Assembly: GCA_964471535.1 (NCBI GenBank)
Contig: CAYYHA010000096.1
Coordinates: 1-14,090 of the forward strand
DNA from: CAYYHA01 sp964471535
GTDB taxonomy: Bacteria > Myxococcota > Myxococcia > SLRQ01
Reading direction: 5' to 3'
DNA: 14,090 nt
Part shown: positions 1 through 6,819 of the stretch, piece by piece
How the letters are laid out: each line of letters begins with the position of its first letter
How positions within the stretch are numbered: the stretch's first letter is position 1
Notes under the pieces: model-generated
Told to the model about the DNA's origin: nothing
Databases searched by the model: none
The model's input: the letters and a program-made list of their open reading frames with translations, nothing else
Made by a program: the position numbers and the translations under genes

Positions 1-1443
1 ACGGTGGCCCTCGACTTCCGCGAGCAGGCCCCTGCGGCGGCCACACGCGACATGTACGTCGCTGCGGGGGGAGCGCCTGCGGCGAGCTCGACGGAGGGCT
101 GGGCAGCGGTGGGCGTGCCCGGCACCGTCGCGGGCCTGCTCCACGCCCTGGAGAAATGGGGCACCTTCGACCGCGGGCGGGTTCTGGCCCCGGCCATTCG
201 CCTGGCCGAAGAGGGCTTCTTGGTCACCCCCCGCTACCAGCAGGCGGCCGAACGCAGCCTGGCGAAGCTACGCGCCGATCCCGAGGCGGCGCGCATCTTT
301 CTCGTCCGTGACGCATCGGGACAGTGGAGCGTGCCTCCACTCGGCCACCGCATCCGGCAGCCCGATCTCGCCCACACCCTCGAGGCCATCGCCGCGCGGG
401 GACGCGCCGGCTTCTACGCGGGCGAGGTGGCCCGCGCCATCGCATCGGCGAGCGCCGCCGGCGGCGGGCGACTCACCGCCGAGGATCTCGCCGCCTATGT
501 CCCGGTGGAGCGCGTTCCCGTGCGGGGCACCTTCCACGGCCTTACCATCGAGAGCATGCCGCCCCCCTCCTCGGGCGGCGTGGTCCTGATCGAGACCCTC
601 AACATCTTGAGCCGCTTCGATCTCGGGCGCGACGGGTATCGCTCCCCCCGCGCCATCCACCTCATCGCCGAGGCCCTCCGCCGCAGCTTCGCCGACCGCA
701 ACACCCGCCTGGGGGATCCCGCCTTCGTCAAGAATCCGGTGGCGCAGCTGCTCAGCCCCGCCTACGCCGATCGCCTGCGGCGCACCATCGATCCCCTGAA
801 GGCCTCGCCCAGCGAGGCGGTGCGGCCCTACCGCGCCGCGTGGGCGGAGAGCGACCACACGACGCACCTGTCGGTGGTCGACCCGGCGGGCAACGCCGTC
901 GCGCTCACCAACACGGTCAACTACAGCTTCGGCGCCGGGGTCGTGGCGCCGGGGACCGGCGTCTTGATGAACAACGAGATGGACGACTTTGCCACCCGGC
1001 CGGGGACCACCAACCTCTACGGGCTCCTGCAGGGGGAGGCCAACGCCATCGCACCACGGAAGATCCCCCTCTCCTCGATGTCGCCCACCTTCGTCTACCG
1101 GGACGGCAAGAAGGGACGCCAGCTCTTCCTCGTGCTCGGGGCCCCCGGTGGACCGACGATCATCACCACGGTGCTGCACATCCTCCTCAACGTCGAGGTC
1201 TTCGACATGAACCTGGCCGAGGCCGTGGCCGCACCGCGCTTTCACCACCAGTGGTTCCCGGACGCCCTGTGGGTGGAGGAAGGCGGCTTCGACGAGGCCA
1301 CGCTGGCGGCGCTGCGCGCGCGGGGGCACGAGATCCTGCCCCGGCCTCCGTGGGGCAACGCCCAGGCGATCCTCATCGACGACGACGAGGTGCGCTGGGG
1401 CGTCTCCGATCCCCGCGGCGAAGGGCTGGCAGCCGGGTTCTGA
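1..1443 (+). CDS. ggt: Gamma-glutamyltransferase, C-terminal part (5' end outside window)
   Basis: This enzyme cleaves or transfers the gamma-glutamyl group of glutathione and related peptides, normally in the periplasm after self-cleavage into two subunits. The frame is open from base 1, so the signal peptide and about 100 N-terminal residues (judged from E. coli Ggt) are missing; the GTG at base 4 is not a credible start. The visible part begins with the family block LDFRE-AP, whose Arg binds substrate. The MPPPSSGG block follows at about codons 186-193. TTHLSVVD comes next; its first Thr (codon 287, bases 859-861) is the expected self-processing site and nucleophile of the small subunit. 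NNEMDDF, PLSSMSPT and GAPGG follow, and the C-terminus DPRGEGLAAGF is typical. All key residues in view are intact. It is 41 bases upstream of the beta-propeller gene on the same strand, so co-transcription is possible. Confidence 0.96.
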   Translation, partial: TVALDFREQAPAAATRDMYVAAGGAPAASSTEGWAAVGVPGTVAGLLHALEKWGTFDRGRVLAPAIRLAEEGFLVTPRYQQAAERSLAKLRADPEAARIFLVRDASGQWSVPPLGHRIRQPDLAHTLEAIAARGRAGFYAGEVARAIASASAAGGGRLTAEDLAAYVPVERVPVRGTFHGLTIESMPPPSSGGVVLIETLNILSRFDLGRDGYRSPRAIHLIAEALRRSFADRNTRLGDPAFVKNPVAQLLSPAYADRLRRTIDPLKASPSEAVRPYRAAWAESDHTTHLSVVDPAGNAVALTNTVNYSFGAGVVAPGTGVLMNNEMDDFATRPGTTNLYGLLQGEANAIAPRKIPLSSMSPTFVYRDGKKGRQLFLVLGAPGGPTIITTVLHILLNVEVFDMNLAEAVAAPRFHHQWFPDALWVEEGGFDEATLAALRARGHEILPRPPWGNAQAILIDDDEVRWGVSDPRGEGLAAGF

Positions 1444-1484
1444 CGTGTTATGAGGACCTACCGAACCGACAGGGGGAGCACGCG

Positions 1485-2732
1485 ATGAAGGGACGTACGA
1501 GCAAGGCGCTTTGGGTGATCGGCAGTCTCGTGGCGCTCACTGCCGGGCTGGGCCCTGCCTGCACCAAGCCGCCCATCGAGAAGGTCTTCGAGCAGGCCAT
1601 CGGTTCACCGAGCGTCTCCACGCCGTCTGTGGGCAAGCGCTCGGTCGCCTTCGGAACCGAGAACGGCGACGTGTACTTCTACTCGAAGGACGGCCGCTAC
1701 CTGGCCCGCTTCGCCGCGATCAAAGAGGTCGTGAGCGCGCCCGCCTACGACGAGAAGATGGACGCCTTCTTCTTTGGCTCCACCTCCTACGTCTTCCACG
1801 CGGTGAGCGCGCTCGGCAAGCCGCTGTGGCGCTTCGCCACCCGGGACCGGATCAAGGGCGATCCGACCATCGACAACGGAGTGGTGTATTTCGGTTCCTA
1901 CGATGGGCACCTCTATGCGCTGACCACGGAGAAGCGGAAGAAGAAGTGGATCTTCCCGCCACGCGACCAGGCAGCTGGCGCCACCGAGGACACCGCGGCA
2001 GAGGAGGCCGACGCAAAGGCGAAGGAGAGCGGAGAGCAAACCGCTGCGGCGGCGGGCACGCCCAAGGAGGGCGAGCCGGCGGCCGGCGCGCCGGCTGCAG
2101 AGGCAGCCGAGGCCCCGAAGAAGCCCGCGATCAAGCCTGAGGCCTTCGCCTACTCGAAGCCCTTCGTCGCCGACGGTGTCGTCTATGTGGGCAACATGGA
2201 CCACCACCTCTACGCCGTGGACGCGGAGACAGGGGCGCTTCGCTGGCGCTTCAAGACCTTCGGTGCGGTCACCAGCTCCCCGTGGGTGCACGACGGCATC
2301 GTCTACTTCGGGTCGAACGACAACCACCTCTATGCCGTCTCGATCTCCAACCAGAAGGCGGTGTGGGACAAGGACCTGGGCGCCTGGGTGAACGGAAGCC
2401 CGGTCGTGCACGACGGAGTCCTCTACGTGGGTGGCGACAGCGGTATCTTCTACGCCCTCGACCCGAAGACCGGCGAGGAGCGCTGGGCCACGAAGCTCGG
2501 CGGCGAGATCAAGTCGCGGCCCGCCTTCGTGGACAACCTCGTCTTCGTCACCGTGGGGGTGGGCCAGAGCGGCCTCTACGCCCTCGACCGGGATACGGGG
2601 AAGGTGTTCTGGAGCTGGTCTTCGCCCGACATCATCGAGAGCGATCCTTCGGTCGATGGGCGCATGGTCTACGTGACGACCACCGGCAAGAAGTTCCTGG
2701 GCTTCAAGGTCAACGCGACCACGGCGAAGTGA
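1485..2732 (+). CDS. Secreted PQQ-repeat beta-propeller protein, BamB-like, probable lipoprotein
   Basis: This 415-residue protein starts at an ATG preceded by a good ribosome site (AGGGGGAG, bases 1471-1478, six bases away). Residues 1-26 form a signal peptide ending LGPAC. Cys26 would be the lipidated residue, although Gly at -3 makes the lipobox weak. Eight repeats of the form DGxVYxG...LYALD..TG...W are visible: three at about residues 50-157 and five from about 225 to the end. This is the fold of BamB and of PQQ-dependent dehydrogenases. I see no dehydrogenase active-site block, so a scaffold or binding role is more likely. An odd feature is an insert of about 55 residues (about 160-216), rich in Ala, Glu, Lys and Pro, between the third and fourth repeats. 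BamB usually sits beside engA/der or hisS, which are absent here, so I do not call it bamB. It converges on the LuxR-type gene. Confidence 0.85.
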   Translation: MKGRTSKALWVIGSLVALTAGLGPACTKPPIEKVFEQAIGSPSVSTPSVGKRSVAFGTENGDVYFYSKDGRYLARFAAIKEVVSAPAYDEKMDAFFFGSTSYVFHAVSALGKPLWRFATRDRIKGDPTIDNGVVYFGSYDGHLYALTTEKRKKKWIFPPRDQAAGATEDTAAEEADAKAKESGEQTAAAAGTPKEGEPAAGAPAAEAAEAPKKPAIKPEAFAYSKPFVADGVVYVGNMDHHLYAVDAETGALRWRFKTFGAVTSSPWVHDGIVYFGSNDNHLYAVSISNQKAVWDKDLGAWVNGSPVVHDGVLYVGGDSGIFYALDPKTGEERWATKLGGEIKSRPAFVDNLVFVTVGVGQSGLYALDRDTGKVFWSWSSPDIIESDPSVDGRMVYVTTTGKKFLGFKVNATTAK

Positions 2733-2814
2733 GGCCCCGCGACCGGCGGCGAACCGTGCGTCGAACGAAGCGTGCGCCGAACGGCCGGGGCGCGCGTGCA
2801 CAGGGTGGGCCGAG

Positions 2815-3942
2815 CTAGAGGCGTTCCATCCACAGCTTCGCGATGGCGGCGGAGCGGGAGGAGGCACCTAGCTTCCGCAGGATGCGTGCGACGTGATCCT
2901 CGACGGTTCGGGTCGCACATCCGATGCGCCGGGCGATCTCCTTGTTGCTGGCTCCCCGCAGCAGCTCGGTGAGCACCTCGGACTCGCGGCGGGTCAGCCC
3001 GTAGCGCGCTTGGGCGCGCTGCGCCCGGGGCGCCGGCTGCGTCGGCCCATCGGGGAGGGACACGAGATACGCCCTGCTGCCCTCGTTGTCGGCGAGCGGA
3101 ACCACCCGCAGCCTCCGGCTTCGACCGCGGACGGCCCGCTCGAGCTCACGTCCGAGCTCGGAATCCGAGCCAAGCGCCGCCATGCCGGCGGCGTTCGTCC
3201 GCCACGGACGCCCCTCCCCGTCCACCAGCCACACCGGCCAGGACAGCTCTTCGATGAGCGCGTCGAGCGCAGCCGAGCACCGCGCCCCCTCGAGGCCCGC
3301 AGCGTGGGCGAGCACGTGGACGCGAAGCCAGGGAGCAACCGCACGGCAGAGCTCGACCGTCGGCGCATCGGGCACCGTGGGAAAGAAGAGCAGGACGCAT
3401 GCCACCCGCTGTTTCTGGGCGGTGAACGCGAGGTGGAGGGGCGAATGCTCCGCGAGCCCCCATTCCACCAGCTTGGGGAGCACCAAAAAAACGGGGCAGG
3501 CATCGGAACGCAGCCACTCGAGGGGTAGCGCGAGGTCGCTGTCACTTCCGTCGGCCGCCTCAGTACCCAAGTTGCGCAACTGCCGCAGCGGCGGGAGTAG
3601 CAGCGGAGCGTCCGCTGCGGCCGCCGGTGCCGGCTGGCCGGCGCGCACCGCTTCGGCGCAGACGGTGCGGAGCGCCTCGGGACGCTCGAATCCCAATGCA
3701 TGGAAATCGAGCAGCCCGCGTCCATCGAGGCGCGCCTCGGTGAAGAGGAAGAGGGCATGCGAGGCGCCGAGGAGGTCACAGATCCGCTGCAGCACAACCT
3801 TTGGGCTAAACCCTTGTGCGGCCGCGTCTGCCAGGAGGGGACCGAAGTGCTGAGAGAGGCCGAGATCCTGACCCCGATCGTCGCCGGGTGGCGCCTCCGC
3901 GCCCGGCTCCGTACTGCCCCGAGTGCCCGCGTCTCTCCCCAT
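2815..3942 (-). CDS. LuxR-family transcriptional regulator with unidentified N-terminal sensory region
   Basis: This 375-residue protein has a C-terminal LuxR/GerE helix-turn-helix at about residues 312-375. The domain begins YGLTRRESEVLTELLRG and continues SNKEIARRIGCATRTVEDHVARI, with the usual family pattern (T-RE-EVL, N-EIA, T-V--H). The first 310 residues show neither a phosphoacceptor receiver domain nor an autoinducer-binding block. They look like two alpha/beta segments: a GAF-like one at about 40-200 and a PAS-like one at about 225-300 containing the stretch WPVWLVDGEGRPWRTNAAG. These domain names are inferences from pattern only. The ATG has a good ribosome site (GAGGGG, five bases upstream on the minus strand). 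It is transcribed away from the glycoside hydrolase gene, from a 108-base gap that holds a small inverted repeat, so it may have its own promoter. Its targets cannot be read from the sequence. Confidence 0.86.
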   Translation of the reverse strand: MGRDAGTRGSTEPGAEAPPGDDRGQDLGLSQHFGPLLADAAAQGFSPKVVLQRICDLLGASHALFLFTEARLDGRGLLDFHALGFERPEALRTVCAEAVRAGQPAPAAAADAPLLLPPLRQLRNLGTEAADGSDSDLALPLEWLRSDACPVFLVLPKLVEWGLAEHSPLHLAFTAQKQRVACVLLFFPTVPDAPTVELCRAVAPWLRVHVLAHAAGLEGARCSAALDALIEELSWPVWLVDGEGRPWRTNAAGMAALGSDSELGRELERAVRGRSRRLRVVPLADNEGSRAYLVSLPDGPTQPAPRAQRAQARYGLTRRESEVLTELLRGASNKEIARRIGCATRTVEDHVARILRKLGASSRSAAIAKLWMERL

Positions 3943-4007
3943 CGCCGCCCCTCTGGTCGAATCCCCCCAGGTGATCCGGCCCCCTAGGCTTACACTGCAG
4001 GCGGACT

Positions 4008-4024
4008 CTTTCCATCGTGGAAAG
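4008..4024. repeat. Perfect 6-bp inverted repeat upstream of the LuxR-type gene
   Basis: CTTTCC and GGAAAG flank a five-base spacer in the 108-base gap between the hydrolase gene and the luxR-type gene. It is unusually AT-rich for this window. It lies about 65 bases upstream of the regulator's start codon and just downstream of the hydrolase stop. It could be an operator for the regulator or a weak terminator of the hydrolase gene. No T-run follows on the minus strand, which argues against the terminator reading. Confidence 0.3.
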
Positions 4025-4050
4025 TACGGTGCGCCCTCGGCCCTGGCGCG

Positions 4051-5685
4051 TCACGGCTCGCGCCACGGCAGGCCCGGCGGGCGTGCCGGCTCGGAGAAAG
4101 GCCCGTCGGCGAGCACCCCGAAGAGGCCGGATTCATCCAGATAAGGATACGCGAAGACGACGATCCCGTCTGCGCCCGCCTGCCGCGCATACGCGATGTT
4201 CTCGAGCATCGCCTGACCGCTTGTGTCCACCTCTGCGCCTCGTCCACGCCCGTAGGCGTGAACCCCCACGTAGACGTGGCGCCCGTTGCGCCCGTTCGTG
4301 AGGTGATCGTCGACCAGGGCTGCGAAGCCGGGATCCGAGTCGAGGCGGAAGTAGGTCATGGGCACGATGGCGTCGATGATCCCTTCGCGGGTCCAGCGGT
4401 GGCTGTCCTGGTAGTAGTCGCGGTAACCACTGCTTCCCGTCACGTCGAGATCGTTGTTGTGCCAGACGGCGGCGGTGAGGCGGACGCCCGGATGCTGGCG
4501 CACGCGTTGGTAGACGCGCCGCACCAGCTCGGTGACCTGATCGCGCTGCCAGTCCTCGAAGGTCGTCGTGGGATCCGCGGCCCGGGCCGCCTCGTAGCGG
4601 GCGAGGCTCACCGGGTCGTGGCTGTACTGCGGTCCGTAGTAGCGGATGTAGTCGAGGTGGATCCCGTCGACCGCGTACTTCGAAAGGAGGTCCTCGACGA
4701 CGGCGACGATGTGGTCCTGCACCTCGGGGATGCCCGGGGAGACACACACGTAGCCATCGCCGAGGGGCATGGGGGTGCCCGAGGCGTCCTGCATGATCCA
4801 CTCGGGATGGGCCAGGTAGATGTGCCGCGGTGTCGACTCGGCCGGCGGCGTGGCCCCGGACCACGCGGGAACGGTGTTCAGCCAGGCGTGAACCTCGAGC
4901 CCTTCGCGCCGGCCGCTTTCGATGGCCACGGCCAGCGGGTCCCAGCCGGGGTCTTCGCCCAGGGTGCCGGTCAGCCGCTCCGCCCAGGGCTCGAGCGAGG
5001 AATCGTAGTAGGCGTCCGCGGTGCCCCGGACCTGGAAGAAGATCGCGTTGAAGCCGGCCGCGGCCGCCTGTTCGAAGATGCGCTCCACGTCGGCGGGGGA
5101 ATCGTAGTTCCAGCGGGTGACCCAAAGGCCCCGCAGTTCGACCGGTGCCGCCGGCACCACCTCCACCGGCGCCTCCCCCACGACCTCACCGGAGGCGGCG
5201 AAGACCGTGGTCCGCCCCACTTCGACGCCTTCGAGACGCCCCGGCCAGGTGAGTGAGGCCACCGACAGGTCGCCCACCGACCAGTCGACGCTGCGGCTCA
5301 CGTCCACCTGCCGGCCATCGTCGAGGCGGGCGAGGGCTCGGAGGAAGGGAAACTCGCCCGGTGTGAGCACGACGGGGGCGGGTTCGATCCAGATCTCGGT
5401 GAGACGCGTGCGCCCGAGCGGCACGCACGCGCAGCTCTCCGCATCCTGCACGCCGGCCGTGCAGCCGGGATCCGTCTCCGAACAATCCACGCGACACGGC
5501 GGGTCGGTCTCGGCACACACGCAGCGGCCGCCGGCGCAACGCTGCCCTTTCCCGCAAGCGGGCGAGCAGGTATCCTCAGGTGTCACAGGACGCCTGGGGG
5601 CACACGCCAGGGGGAACAAGGTGACGGCGAAGAGGAAGAAGAAGAGCGTGCGCAGGCCGGGGGCGCGCCGGAGCGTCGCATCCAT
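4051..5685 (-). CDS. Secreted family-10-like glycoside hydrolase (GHL10/DUF187 type) with Cys-rich and Ig-like N-terminal modules
   Basis: This 544-residue protein is read from the ATG at 5685 because a signal peptide follows at once: residues 1-27, a Phe/Leu-rich core ending FPLAC. Cys28 may be lipidated, but Pro at -3 is atypical. Residues 40-87 hold ten cysteines in a compact module of the CSPACGKGQRC type, common in secreted myxobacterial proteins. Residues about 92-180 resemble a bacterial Ig-like (Big2) domain (IWIEPAPVVLTPGE, then VDWSVGDLSVASL). The catalytic region starts at about 185 with ELRGLWVTRWNYDSP and continues through NAIFFQVRGTADAYY, EVHAWLN, VSPGIPEVQDHI and DGIHLDYIRYYG, all hallmarks of the GHL10 TIM-barrel family. 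Family members act on extracellular glycans, and some have been linked to peptidoglycan or exopolysaccharide; the substrate here is unknown. No clear ribosome site precedes the ATG, but a TACCGT box lies seven bases upstream. Confidence 0.9.
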   Translation of the reverse strand: MDATLRRAPGLRTLFFFLFAVTLFPLACAPRRPVTPEDTCSPACGKGQRCAGGRCVCAETDPPCRVDCSETDPGCTAGVQDAESCACVPLGRTRLTEIWIEPAPVVLTPGEFPFLRALARLDDGRQVDVSRSVDWSVGDLSVASLTWPGRLEGVEVGRTTVFAASGEVVGEAPVEVVPAAPVELRGLWVTRWNYDSPADVERIFEQAAAAGFNAIFFQVRGTADAYYDSSLEPWAERLTGTLGEDPGWDPLAVAIESGRREGLEVHAWLNTVPAWSGATPPAESTPRHIYLAHPEWIMQDASGTPMPLGDGYVCVSPGIPEVQDHIVAVVEDLLSKYAVDGIHLDYIRYYGPQYSHDPVSLARYEAARAADPTTTFEDWQRDQVTELVRRVYQRVRQHPGVRLTAAVWHNNDLDVTGSSGYRDYYQDSHRWTREGIIDAIVPMTYFRLDSDPGFAALVDDHLTNGRNGRHVYVGVHAYGRGRGAEVDTSGQAMLENIAYARQAGADGIVVFAYPYLDESGLFGVLADGPFSEPARPPGLPWREP

Positions 5686-5692
5686 CGGTGGC

Positions 5693-5698
5693 ACGGTA
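5693..5698 (-). promoter_or_regulatory. Possible -10 box of the glycoside hydrolase gene (leaderless start)
   Basis: On the minus strand TACCGT fits the TANNNT pattern and ends seven bases before the ATG, which would place the transcription start at or next to the start codon. No convincing -35 box is visible. An alternative, TATCCT, lies seven bases further upstream. The same box and spacing occur before the lytic transglycosylase and the ribbon-helix-helix genes. Confidence 0.3.
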
Positions 5699-5739
5699 CA
5701 GGATAACGGAGCCCGTCTGCTACAGAGAGCGCGCAAACG

Positions 5740-6114
5740 ATGCCCCCGCTGATCTGCCCCGACTGCCTCGCCGCCTTCGAGGTCGATGGCGACCCGCCTG
5801 GATCGCGCTTTCCCTGCCGCTGCGGGCGGGAGCTCGTCGTCCCGGGTGAAGTGCGCCGGTCGGAGCCCGAGCCGGTGCTCCCCGCCAGCGCGTTCTGGTC
5901 CCTGGTGCTCGCCTGCCTCTACCCCCTGCCCATCCTGCCGGCGGCGGGCGTGGTCCTCGGCCTCTACAACACGCTTCGCATCGCCCGGTCCCGGCGACTT
6001 CGGGGCCTCGGGCTCTCCCTCGCCGCCGTCGTCGTGGGCCTCTTGAGCCTCTATCTGGTGGGTGCGGGCGTGCTGGCAGCCGAGGGCACGCGCCTGGCGG
6101 CCGCGGGCGGGTGA
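5740..6114 (+). CDS. Small zinc-ribbon protein with two membrane helices (DUF4190-like)
   Basis: This 124-residue protein begins with a short zinc-ribbon-like finger, CPDC at residues 6-9 and CRCG at 26-29. After a charged linker come two hydrophobic segments: about 50-72 (FWSLVLACLYPLPILPAAG onward) and about 90-112 (LGLSLAAVVVGLLSLYLVG). The basic loop between them, with IARSRRLRGLG, resembles the two-helix hairpin of DUF4190-type proteins; that assignment is from pattern only. Such proteins have no settled function. It is divergent from the hydrolase gene with only 54 bases between the start codons, so their promoters overlap or abut. TACAGA at 5721-5726, preceded by TGC, could be its -10 box, giving a very short leader. 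It converges on the coiled-coil gene. Confidence 0.72.
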   Translation: MPPLICPDCLAAFEVDGDPPGSRFPCRCGRELVVPGEVRRSEPEPVLPASAFWSLVLACLYPLPILPAAGVVLGLYNTLRIARSRRLRGLGLSLAAVVVGLLSLYLVGAGVLAAEGTRLAAAGG

Positions 6115-6118
6115 CGCG

Positions 6119-6217
6119 GCCAGGACCGAGGGGCGGGCCGGCCCCACGCCGCGGCGGCGCGGGCGTCCTGGCTTGACACGGGGTGGGCACCTCTCGGCGA
6201 GAGGCGTGGCCGCGGCC
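6119..6217. terminator. Hairpin-rich gap between convergent genes, possible bidirectional termination region
   Basis: The 108-base gap between two convergent genes is packed with inverted repeats. GCCAGGAC (6119-6126) pairs with GTCCTGGC (6165-6172). CCTCTCG (6190-6196) pairs with CGAGAGG (6198-6204) around a single base. GGCCGCGGCC (6208-6217) is a ten-base palindrome. No T-run follows any of them on either strand, so classic Rho-independent termination is not shown; the location is the main argument. Confidence 0.35.
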
Positions 6218-6222
6218 CCGCC

Positions 6223-6585
6223 TCAGTGCACCGTGCCGTGCTCGTCGTCCACCACCCGGTGATCGTCCACGGAGATCCCCGCGCGCTCGAGCAGCTCGGC
6301 GCGCTCTTCGAAGAGGCGCAGGGGCCGCTCCACGCAGCGACGCCGGACCTCCTCGAGGTCCTCCTCGTCGGCGACCCCCTTCTCGAGCAGGGTGTGGGCG
6401 AGGACGCGCAGGTCCTCCTCCTGCTGCCGGTGGCTGCGCACGAGCCCGTCGATGCGACGGGAGAGGTCCACAAGCTCGTCCCACATGGACTGCAGCATCG
6501 CCTGCCGCCGCCTCTCCCGATGGCGCATCCCCAGGAGGACGATGGTGACGAAGCACAGCACCCCGAGAATCACGACCGTGTCCAT
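6223..6585 (-). CDS. Small membrane-anchored coiled-coil protein, function unknown
   Basis: This 120-residue protein has an N-terminal membrane anchor at about residues 2-19 (DTVVILGVLCFVTIVLLG) followed at once by a basic stop (RHRERRR). The anchor suggests the soluble part faces the cytoplasm. The rest is charged and helical with heptad-like spacing: about 29-75 (WDELVDLSRRIDGLV, then RQQEEDLRVLAHTLLEKG) and a second acidic helix around EEDLEEVRRRC. The layout recalls small anchored coiled-coil proteins such as PspB or YhcB, but I recognise no family signature. The opposite strand is also open across this region; I prefer this frame because its protein has a clear anchor-plus-coil design while the other is a His/Pro-rich shadow. 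No ribosome site is visible, but a promoter-like sequence lies immediately upstream. Confidence 0.68.
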   Translation of the reverse strand: MDTVVILGVLCFVTIVLLGMRHRERRRQAMLQSMWDELVDLSRRIDGLVRSHRQQEEDLRVLAHTLLEKGVADEEDLEEVRRRCVERPLRLFEERAELLERAGISVDDHRVVDDEHGTVH

Positions 6586-6596
6586 CTCGAGGTGCA

Positions 6597-6626
6597 GGTA
6601 TAGCGGGGCGGAAGTGCACCCCGCAA
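6597..6626 (-). promoter_or_regulatory. Possible promoter of the coiled-coil gene, overlapped by two inverted repeats
   Basis: On the minus strand TTGCGG (6626-6621) and TATACC (6602-6597) are separated by 18 bases and resemble -35 and -10 boxes. The ATG follows 11 bases after the -10 box. GGTGCA (6591-6596) and TGCACC (6615-6620) form one inverted repeat around the -10 box. GCGGGG (6603-6608) and CCCCGC (6619-6624) form another that reaches into the -35 box. Confidence 0.35.
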
Positions 6627-6724
6627 CGGCGGCCTCCGCGCCCGCCCTGCCGGCGGCCACGCAGGAGGTGGGCACGCCGCCGTCCCGTGCGGTGCACGGC
6701 GGGCGGGTGCCGCGGAACAGCGGT

Positions 6725-6744
6725 GCGGGGCGCCGCCGCCCCGC
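6725..6744. repeat. GC-only 8-bp inverted repeat in the divergent gap
   Basis: GCGGGGCG and CGCCCCGC flank a four-base loop in the 234-base gap between the divergently read coiled-coil and transglycosylase genes. GCGGGGCG also occurs at 6603-6610. Such repeats arise readily in DNA of this composition, so function is doubtful. I see no gene in the rest of this gap. Confidence 0.25.
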
Positions 6745-6803
6745 CGATCTGCCCCGGCGTGCCGGAGCCGCCCCCCGAAGCGCCTGGCCCCCCGGGAGCC
6801 GCC

Positions 6804-6812
6804 TGCTAGAAT
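6804..6812 (+). promoter_or_regulatory. Extended -10 promoter at the lytic transglycosylase start, predicting a leaderless mRNA
   Basis: TGCTAGAAT matches the extended -10 pattern TGNTANAAT. The TAGAAT hexamer (6807-6812) ends seven bases before the ATG at 6820, so transcription should begin at or beside the start codon. No purine-rich ribosome site lies between them. There is no clear -35 box, which extended -10 promoters can do without. Confidence 0.5.
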
Positions 6813-6819
6813 CCGGGCG

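Noticed and set aside
324..1484. Upstream extension of the beta-propeller frame into the ggt gene
   Set aside because: The extension is Arg/Pro/Gly-rich out-of-frame ggt sequence. The ATG at 1485 has a ribosome site and begins a signal peptide.
1485..2732. Naming the beta-propeller protein BamB
   Set aside because: The repeat architecture fits, but other PQQ-repeat proteins look the same and none of the usual bamB neighbours is present.
1605..2867. A 420-residue minus-strand open frame opposite the beta-propeller gene
   Set aside because: Antisense shadow with no domain; the plus-strand protein has a signal peptide, eight repeats and a ribosome site.
6174..6179. A perfect TTGACA -35 box
   Set aside because: No -10-like sequence lies 16-19 bases downstream and no gene starts after it; it sits between two convergent genes.
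6223..6585. Calling the coiled-coil membrane protein PspB
   Set aside because: It shares only the anchor-plus-coil layout; it is longer than PspB and no pspA or pspC lies nearby.
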